Shown here: positions 28,474 through 33,557 of the stretch, piece by piece
Position numbering within the stretch: the first letter of the stretch is position 1
How the letters are laid out: every line of letters begins with the position of its first letter
Assembly: GCF_021283305.1 (NCBI RefSeq)
Contig: NZ_JAJSOK010000081.1
Location: 1-33,557, forward strand
Source of the DNA: Pseudonocardia kujensis
GTDB lineage: Bacteria; Actinomycetota; Actinomycetes; Mycobacteriales; Pseudonocardiaceae
DNA length: 33,557 nucleotides
Direction: 5' to 3'
Made by a program: the position numbers and the translations under genes
The notes under the pieces: model-generated
What the model saw: the letters and a program-made list of their open reading frames with translations, nothing else
Database searches by the model: none
What the model was told of the DNA's origin: nothing

Positions 28474-28491
28474 GGCTAGCAGCCGTTAGCC
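28474..28491. promoter_or_regulatory. TetR operator copy 2
   Basis: ggctagcagccgttagcc: ggcta-N8-tagcc, ending 9 bp before the Shine-Dalgarno of the phosphotransferase gene and just after a possible -10 box tatggt (28463-28468). Bound protein would block transcription of that gene. Confidence 0.6.
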
Positions 28492-28510
28492 GATGAACCG
28501 AGGAGGCACC

Positions 28511-29521
28511 GTGGCCGTGCAGGGACTCGACCTGCCGAAGCTCCAGGCGTACGTCGAGGAGCACGTCCCGGGCACCGGCCCGCTGACCGCGGAGCTGCTG
28601 CACGGCGGCCGCTCCAACCTCACCTACCGGCTCACCGACGGCACCTCGACCTGGGTGCTGCGCCGGCCCCCGCTGGGCGGGCTCACGCCGTCGGCGCACG
28701 ACATGAAGCGCGAGTACACCGTGGTCGCGGCGCTGTACGGGCACGGCGTGCCGGTCGCGCGGCCGATCGTGCAGTGCGAGGACGACTCGGTCATCGGGGC
28801 GCCGTTCGCGGTCGTCGAGTTCGTGGACGGGCGGGTGATCCGGACCCGGGACGAGCTCGACGCCCTCACCGACGCCGAGGTGCACGACTGCGCCTTCGCG
28901 CTGGTCGACGCCCTGGCCGCGCTGCACGCCGTCGACCCCGCCTCGGTGGGGCTGGCGAAGTTCGGGAAGCCGCAGGGCTACCTCGGCCGGCAGGTCCGGC
29001 GCTGGTACGACCAGTGGACGCGGGTGCGGACCCGGCCGCTGCCCGACGTCGAGACCCTGCACGAGCGGCTCGCCGCGATCACCCCGGAGGAGTCCGGCGC
29101 GTCGATCGTGCACGGCGACTTCCGCATCGACAACGCGATCCTCGGGCCCGCGGACGTCACCGAGGTGCGCGCGCTCGTGGACTGGGAGATGTCCACGCTC
29201 GGCGACCCGCTCTCGGACCTCGGCCTGCACATCGCCTACTCCGACCCGGCCTTCGACCCGGTGCTGGCGGGCGGCGCGGCGGCGACCTCGACCCGCCTCC
29301 CCGCGGCCGACGACCTGGCGGCCCGCTACGCCAAGACCTCCGGCCGCGACGTCGCCGACTGGCCCTTCTACCTGGCCCTCGGCTACTTCAAGGCCGCCGT
29401 GATCGCCGAGGGCATCCACGCCCGGTTCGTCGCGGGCAAGACCCTCGGCGAGGGCTTCGAGACCGTCGGCGGCGCGGTCGAGCCCCTGGCCGCCGCCGGG
29501 GTCCGGGCGCTGGGGAGCTAG
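28511..29521 (+). CDS. APH/ACAD10-like phosphotransferase
   Basis: 336 residues of the aminoglycoside-phosphotransferase/choline-kinase fold. The glycine-rich loop region is LLHGGRSNLTYRL (30-41), the catalytic loop VHGDFRIDN (200-208; Asp203, Asn208), and the metal-binding segment VDWEMSTLGDP (223-233). This subgroup resembles the N-terminal kinase of human ACAD10/ACAD11 and is common beside acyl-CoA dehydrogenases in actinobacteria. A role in phosphorylating hydroxy-acyl compounds is therefore likelier than antibiotic resistance. I use the GTG at 28511 with aggagg 4 nt upstream; an ATG at 28493 would place the Shine-Dalgarno inside the gene. Its stop shares CTAG with the convergent gene. 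Confidence 0.87.
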   Translation: MAVQGLDLPKLQAYVEEHVPGTGPLTAELLHGGRSNLTYRLTDGTSTWVLRRPPLGGLTPSAHDMKREYTVVAALYGHGVPVARPIVQCEDDSVIGAPFAVVEFVDGRVIRTRDELDALTDAEVHDCAFALVDALAALHAVDPASVGLAKFGKPQGYLGRQVRRWYDQWTRVRTRPLPDVETLHERLAAITPEESGASIVHGDFRIDNAILGPADVTEVRALVDWEMSTLGDPLSDLGLHIAYSDPAFDPVLAGGAAATSTRLPAADDLAARYAKTSGRDVADWPFYLALGYFKAAVIAEGIHARFVAGKTLGEGFETVGGAVEPLAAAGVRALGS

Positions 29522-30258
29522 GCGCTCGCCGGCCGGCTCCGGTAGAGCAGCAGGGTGTCGCGGCCGAAGGACCATGCCAGCGCGCCGAGGGCCACGGCCA
29601 CGAGCACGACGGCGGCCGCCACCGGCAGGATCCCCGCCGCGGCCACGACGAGCACGATCCCCTGCGCCGCGGCCACGGCCTTGGCGGAGAAGCGGGCCGG
29701 GAGGTTTCCGGTCAGCCACGGCAGCACCCACCCGGCGGCGACGAACGCGTACCGCAGTCCGCCGATGACCAGCACCCACGGCCCGGTCACGGCGGCGACC
29801 TGCACGCTCAGCACGAGCAGGAGGTAGGCGTCGGTCTCCATGTCGAACCGCGCGCCCAGCGCGCTCGCGGTGCCGGTGCGCCGGGCCACCCGCCCGTCGA
29901 CGAAGTCGAGCGCCAGCGCGACCGAGGCCAGGCCCACGAGCGGCACCAGTGCGGGCCGCCCCGCCACGAGCCCGTCGACGACGAGGGCCGTCACCCCGCC
30001 GATCAGCACCGCCCGGCCGAGCGTGACCAGGTCCGCGGGACCCAGGGCACCGGTCCCCGCGCGGCGGGCCGCCCCGGCGAGCAGGGTGTGCAGCCCGGCG
30101 CCGTAGGCGACCCCGGCCAGCCACCCGGCGGGGCCGAGACCGGCCGCCGTCGTGAGCGCGGCGAGCAGCACGAGCTGGAGGACGGCCGCGGCGGCCTGCT
30201 GCCGGTCGAGCGGCAGGGCCGTGCCCGGGGACCTCGTCAGGGGGCTCTGCAGGTACAC
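29518..30258 (-). CDS. CDP-alcohol phosphatidyltransferase
   Basis: 246 residues with about six membrane helices. The family signature D-x2-DG-x2-AR-x8-G-x3-D-x3-D is complete: Asp118, Asp121-Gly122, Ala125-Arg126, Gly135, Asp139 and Asp143 (DFVDGRVARRTGTASALG). The enzyme moves a phosphatidyl group from CDP-diacylglycerol to an alcohol such as inositol phosphate or glycerol phosphate, at the membrane. The acceptor is not clear. The GTG at 30258 has agggag about 4 nt upstream. It is divergent from the methyltransferase at 30305 across only 46 bp, implying shared control. Confidence 0.9.
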   Translation of the reverse strand: MYLQSPLTRSPGTALPLDRQQAAAAVLQLVLLAALTTAAGLGPAGWLAGVAYGAGLHTLLAGAARRAGTGALGPADLVTLGRAVLIGGVTALVVDGLVAGRPALVPLVGLASVALALDFVDGRVARRTGTASALGARFDMETDAYLLLVLSVQVAAVTGPWVLVIGGLRYAFVAAGWVLPWLTGNLPARFSAKAVAAAQGIVLVVAAAGILPVAAAVVLVAVALGALAWSFGRDTLLLYRSRPASA

Positions 30259-30304
30259 ACTCCCTACACGGACGGGTGGCGGCGACGGTTCAACGGAGGC
30301 GCGG

Positions 30305-31102
30305 ATGGAGTGGGACGCGAGGCTGAGTACCCCGGGATCGCCGGTCTGCGCACCGGACTGGCTGGCGTTGCGGGAGCCGGCCGACGCCGAGGCCCGGGCC
30401 GCCGACCTCGTCGAGCCCCTGCGCGCCCTGGCCCCGCCGCTGGTGGTCCGCGACCTCGGGTGCGGCAGCGGGTCGATGGGGCGCTGGCTCGCCCCGCGGT
30501 TGCCCCGCCCGCAGCGCTGGTTCCTCCACGACCGCGACCCAGGGCTGCTGGCGATCGCGGCGGGGAGCGTCCCCGGCGAGCCGGTGCAGGCCGAGCTGGC
30601 CGAGCTCACCGACCTCGCGGGCACCACGCTGGTGACCTGCTCGGCCCTGCTCGACCTGCTCACCGCGGAGGAGGTGCGCCGGCTCGCCCGGCTCTGCGTC
30701 GGGGCCGGCGCCGCGGCCCTGTTCACCCTGTCCGTCACCGGCGGCGCCCGCCTGGCCCCGGCCGAGCCGCTCGACGCCCGGCTCGCCGCCGCGTTCGACG
30801 CCCACCAGCGCCGGCCCGTCGCCGGTCGCCGGCTGCTCGGACCCGATGCCGGCACGGTGGCGGCCGAGGCGTTCGGTGCCCTCGGCGCCACCGTGACGAC
30901 CCGTCCGAGCCCCTGGCGGCTCGGACCCGCGCACCCGGAGCTCACCGAGGAGTGGCTGCGCGGCTGGATCGCCGCCGCCTGCGCGCAGGAGCCCGCGCTG
31001 GCCGCGGAGGCCGGACCCTACCTGCGACGACGGCTCGAGGCCCTCGCGGCGGGCGAGCTGCGGGCCGAGGTCGGGCACGTCGACCTGCTGGCCCTCACCT
31101 GA
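30305..31102 (+). CDS. Class I SAM-dependent methyltransferase
   Basis: 265 residues from an ATG with ggaggc 5 nt upstream. Motif I is VRDLGCGSGSMGRWLAPRL (about 55-73), followed by an Asp at the end of strand 2 (HDRDPGLL) and the motif LVTCSALLDLLTAEEV. The N-terminus includes CAPDWLALREPADAEARA. The acceptor is unknown. In this neighbourhood, with a CDP-alcohol phosphatidyltransferase on one side and a membrane sulfatase-like protein on the other, a lipid or envelope glycoconjugate is plausible. Its last 8 bp overlap the convergent sulfatase-like gene. Confidence 0.85.
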   Translation: MEWDARLSTPGSPVCAPDWLALREPADAEARAADLVEPLRALAPPLVVRDLGCGSGSMGRWLAPRLPRPQRWFLHDRDPGLLAIAAGSVPGEPVQAELAELTDLAGTTLVTCSALLDLLTAEEVRRLARLCVGAGAAALFTLSVTGGARLAPAEPLDARLAAAFDAHQRRPVAGRRLLGPDAGTVAAEAFGALGATVTTRPSPWRLGPAHPELTEEWLRGWIAAACAQEPALAAEAGPYLRRRLEALAAGELRAEVGHVDLLALT

Positions 31103-32762
31103 AGGTGTCGAGGAACCGGTCGCGGAAGGCGTCCATCCGCCAGACCGGCGCGTCCGGCGCGGGCCTCAGCCCCGGCTGCCACTGCCACCCGGCGACCTTG
31201 TCGAGCACGGCCTTGTCCTTGGTGACGACCGAGATCGGGACGTCGTGGTTCGGGCTGCCGCCGGTGATGATCGGCGCGGCCTGGTGGTCGCCGAGCACGA
31301 TCAGCACGAGATCGTCGTTGCCGTAGGTCTTCACCCAGGACACCAGCGAGTCGAGCGAGTACTGGATCGTCCGCCGGTAGCTGTCGCGCACCCGGGCCGG
31401 GTCGCTCCACACCGTGTCCGGCGGGTCGGCCGCGCGCACCTCCTCGTCGTACACGCTGCCGTCGCCCAGGGAGTTCCAGTCCCGCATGGTCGGCACCGGG
31501 GTCCAGGGCACGTGGCTGGAGGTCAGCGTGACCTCGCTCATCAGCGGTCCGCGGCCGGGCACGCCGTACTCCAGCTGCTGGAACCTCGACAGCGCGAACT
31601 GGTCCGGCATCGGGGACCAGCTGTAGTTCAGCCCGTGGTAGCCGAGGGCGTGGACGTCGTAGTGCTGGTCGACGCCGTAGAAGCCGCCCTCGGGCCAGGG
31701 CTCGGTGGTCCCGGGCATGACGTCGGCGGTGCGCCAGTCCGCCCGCTGGAACGCCTTGGTCAGCGTCAGCCGGTTGCTGGAGGTGAGGCTGCGGTAGCGC
31801 TGCTGGTTGTCGATCCACAGCCCGGACAGGAAGGTCGCGTGGGCGAGCCAGCTGCCGCCGCCGGCGATCGGCGAGGTCAGCCAGCCGCTGCGGGAGCCGA
31901 ACCCGGCGGCCGCGAGGTCCTGGTCACCCTGTGCGAGGGTGGCGCCGACGCCCGCCGCGTACTGCGGGTCCTCGACCGCGCTGCGGCCGTAGCTCTCCAC
32001 GTAGGCGACCACGACGTCCTTGCCCTTCAGCGCGGTGAGCAGCTGGTCGGACGGGGTGTCGCCGAAGGCGTCGGCGGCGGACTGCCGGGCGAACTCCCGC
32101 TCGTCGGCGAGGCTGACCGGGACCTGCTTCGCGGTGGCCCAGGCCAGCGACGCGACGCTGCGGGAGGCGAACGGGACCGGGGGCGCGAGCTGCGCCGCGA
32201 GCACCGCGCACACCACCCACGCCGCGGTGAGGGACGCGAGCACCCCGGCACTCACCCGGCGGCGCTCGCCGAGGAGCCTCGCCAGTCGGCGCACCGCGAG
32301 CGCCATCAGCACCGGCACCGCGACGACGAGCAGCCCCGCCGCGACCAGCGCCGCGATCCCGCCGGCCCGGCCGCACGACTCGTCCAGGAAGTCGACGGCG
32401 TTGCCGAGCAGCACGCCGTCGAGCACGGGGTCGAAGGGCCGGACCAGCACCGCGCGGAAGCCCAGGTCGGTGATCCGCAGCAGGAGCAGGACGCCGAGCA
32501 GCGCCCCGAGGACCAGTGCGACGACCCGGCGGGTCCGGCCGCGCAGCACGAGCAGCAGCGCCGCCCCGGCGAGACCTTCGACCGGGAGTCGCAGGAAGGC
32601 GAGCGGCTCGAGCTGCACGACCTCCGCCGGCGTCGTGAGCGCGACCAGCACGAACACCGCGGCGAGCGCTGTGAGCAGCACCGAGCCGATCCGCCGGATC
32701 CGACGCGGGCGGTCGTCGGACGCGGGCGGCGGCGCGGTCTCGGGTGGGCTGGTCACGGTCAT
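31095..32762 (-). CDS. Membrane sulfatase / LTA-synthase-like protein
   Basis: 555 residues. About five N-terminal membrane helices (within 27-205) are followed by an extracellular alkaline-phosphatase-superfamily domain (about 245-555). The first metal/nucleophile region reads VVVAYVESYGRSAVED, mid-domain GGGSWLAHATFLSGLW, and the last metal site LIVLGDHQAAPIITG with PISVVTKD beyond. This layout matches LTA-synthase-like and phosphoglycerol-transferase enzymes as well as membrane sulfatases. The nucleophile cannot be assigned with certainty, so sulfatase versus phosphoglycerol or phosphoethanolamine transferase remains open. The ATG at 32762 has gaggag 8 nt upstream. Confidence 0.88.
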   Translation of the reverse strand: MTVTSPPETAPPPASDDRPRRIRRIGSVLLTALAAVFVLVALTTPAEVVQLEPLAFLRLPVEGLAGAALLLVLRGRTRRVVALVLGALLGVLLLLRITDLGFRAVLVRPFDPVLDGVLLGNAVDFLDESCGRAGGIAALVAAGLLVVAVPVLMALAVRRLARLLGERRRVSAGVLASLTAAWVVCAVLAAQLAPPVPFASRSVASLAWATAKQVPVSLADEREFARQSAADAFGDTPSDQLLTALKGKDVVVAYVESYGRSAVEDPQYAAGVGATLAQGDQDLAAAGFGSRSGWLTSPIAGGGSWLAHATFLSGLWIDNQQRYRSLTSSNRLTLTKAFQRADWRTADVMPGTTEPWPEGGFYGVDQHYDVHALGYHGLNYSWSPMPDQFALSRFQQLEYGVPGRGPLMSEVTLTSSHVPWTPVPTMRDWNSLGDGSVYDEEVRAADPPDTVWSDPARVRDSYRRTIQYSLDSLVSWVKTYGNDDLVLIVLGDHQAAPIITGGSPNHDVPISVVTKDKAVLDKVAGWQWQPGLRPAPDAPVWRMDAFRDRFLDTFR

Positions 32763-32859
32763 CGGTGGTACTCCTCGGCACGGCGCGCGGCACCCCGAGC
32801 GGGCACCGGCACCAGAGGACACGGCCCCCGGGCCGCGGCGGTTCACCCCGCGCCCGGAA

Positions 32860-33557
32860 TCAGCCGAGGACCTCGACCTCGTCGTTCGTGCGGATCGTCG
32901 CACCGGGAGTGTCCGGCACGAGGTTCGTCCCGAACACGAGCTTCCCGCCGGTCCGCCGGTGCCGGGCCAGGGTGGCGAGCGGTTCGCGGCCCTTCTCGGC
33001 GGTGTCCGGGTCGATCGTCGTGAACACGCAGCGGCCGCAGGGCTTGACCACCCGGAACAGGGCCTCGCCGATCCGGAGCGCGGTCCAGCCGTCCTCGGCC
33101 CAGGGCTCCGACCCCGCGACGACGACGTTGGGCCGGAACCGGACCATCGGCACCGGGCCCTCGCCCGGGTCGGGCCCCGCGGCGACGAGCTCGTTCAGGG
33201 CCGCGAGCGAGGCGTCCGTGGTGAGCAGCAGCGGGAAGCCGTCGGCGAAGGAGACGGTGTCGCCGGCGGCGCCGAAGTCGGGATCGACGGGCCGGCGGGT
33301 GGGGTCGTCGAGGTGCACGAGCTGCAGCGGCCGGCCGAGGACCCCGGTGAGCCACGCGGCCGCCTCGTCGCCGGCACAGGTGGCCTTGACCCGGTCCCGC
33401 CACACGACGACGTCGGCGAGCGGGCCGCCCGCGGGCACCGGCACGGACAGGGGCGCGACGCCCGGGCCCCGCAGGACGAGCCCCTCCCCGTCGGGCTCGG
33501 GGTGGACCAGCACGAGCCGGGGCAGCGCGCGGGCGGTGACGAACGTGCCGTCGGGCT
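32860..33557 (-). CDS. MOSC domain protein (YcbX/mARC-like), N-terminus cut by window
   Basis: 232 codons are visible; the frame is open to the right edge (TFVTARALPRLVLVHPEPDG), so the N-terminus lies outside. That part is the MOSC_N beta-barrel. The MOSC domain (about the last 130 residues) has FRPNVVV, WTALRIGEALFRVVKPCGRC, VFTTIDPDTAEKGREPL and FGTNLVPD. The Cys of KPCGRC is the expected molybdenum ligand. Such proteins carry the sulfurated molybdenum cofactor and reduce N-hydroxylated compounds. It is separated from the sulfatase-like gene by 97 bp. Confidence 0.9.
   Translation of the reverse strand, partial: PDGTFVTARALPRLVLVHPEPDGEGLVLRGPGVAPLSVPVPAGGPLADVVVWRDRVKATCAGDEAAAWLTGVLGRPLQLVHLDDPTRRPVDPDFGAAGDTVSFADGFPLLLTTDASLAALNELVAAGPDPGEGPVPMVRFRPNVVVAGSEPWAEDGWTALRIGEALFRVVKPCGRCVFTTIDPDTAEKGREPLATLARHRRTGGKLVFGTNLVPDTPGATIRTNDEVEVLG

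Noticed and set aside
28511..29521. Aminoglycoside resistance gene
   Set aside because: The fold is APH-like, but the motifs match the ACAD10/11-associated kinase subgroup and there is no resistance or mobile context.
1..33557. Mobile element, prophage or integrated island
   Set aside because: No transposase, integrase, tRNA-adjacent repeat, phage structural gene or marked composition change was found.

Overview
The window is very GC-rich DNA with dense genes, frequent GTG starts, 4-bp GTGA/ATGA gene overlaps and a DsbA-like protein of the mycothiol-dependent reductase type. This fits a high-GC actinobacterium. Pseudonocardiales is a reasonable guess from overall gene style, but nothing here fixes the genus. 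No rRNA, tRNA, CRISPR array, integrase or insertion sequence was seen. No stretch longer than about 300 bases lacks a gene.

Layout. 1-2587: tail of an acyl-CoA synthetase, a decayed SMP-30/gluconolactonase gene, a 13-copy 8-bp tandem repeat, a SAM methyltransferase and a DsbA-like reductase. 2657-6208: a two-repeat DUF2795 protein, a family-4 glycosyltransferase, an alpha/beta hydrolase plus SDR pair, and a stand-alone gas-vesicle structural gene (gvpA) with no other gas-vesicle gene in view. 6249-9807: a three-gene MacAB-like ABC export operon with 4-bp overlaps. 9978-13892: an FAD aromatic hydroxylase, a small tail-anchored protein, a NYN-LOTUS RNA-binding/nuclease-like protein and a Met/His-rich lipoprotein. 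14110-17771: a PLP decarboxylase-like enzyme, an SDR and a MarR-EamA transporter pair.

17808-20398 is a minus-strand run: GntR regulator, remnant of a 2-hydroxyacid dehydrogenase, TauE/SafE permease, a 14-codon ORF, a VOC protein, and an AOC/dirigent-like barrel protein whose Shine-Dalgarno lies in a 10-bp hairpin. Divergent from gntR is the 5-oxoprolinase operon (NRAMP-like transporter, pxpA, pxpB, pxpC, DUF1445 D-glutamate cyclase-like), all genes overlapping. It has a readable promoter whose -35/-10 spacer is filled by an inverted repeat. The set should import or handle 5-oxoproline and glutamate-derived lactam and open it to glutamate under GntR control.

24856-29521: a TetR divergent to a cytochrome P450, a glutamine amidotransferase-like protein, and a second TetR divergent to an APH-type phosphotransferase with two matching 18-bp operators between them. 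29518-33557: an envelope-lipid-like group (CDP-alcohol phosphatidyltransferase, methyltransferase, membrane sulfatase/LTA-synthase-like protein) and a MOSC protein cut by the right edge.

Recurring regulatory style: several genes have a TANNNT -10 box ending 6-7 nt before a GTG/ATG and no Shine-Dalgarno, as expected for leaderless mRNAs. The most interesting signals are the orphan gvpA, the SD-sequestering hairpin and nested micro-ORF in the TauE-VOC-AOC operon, the triple inverted repeat in the gntR/oxoprolinase promoter, the paired TetR operators, and two genes that have lost their middles.
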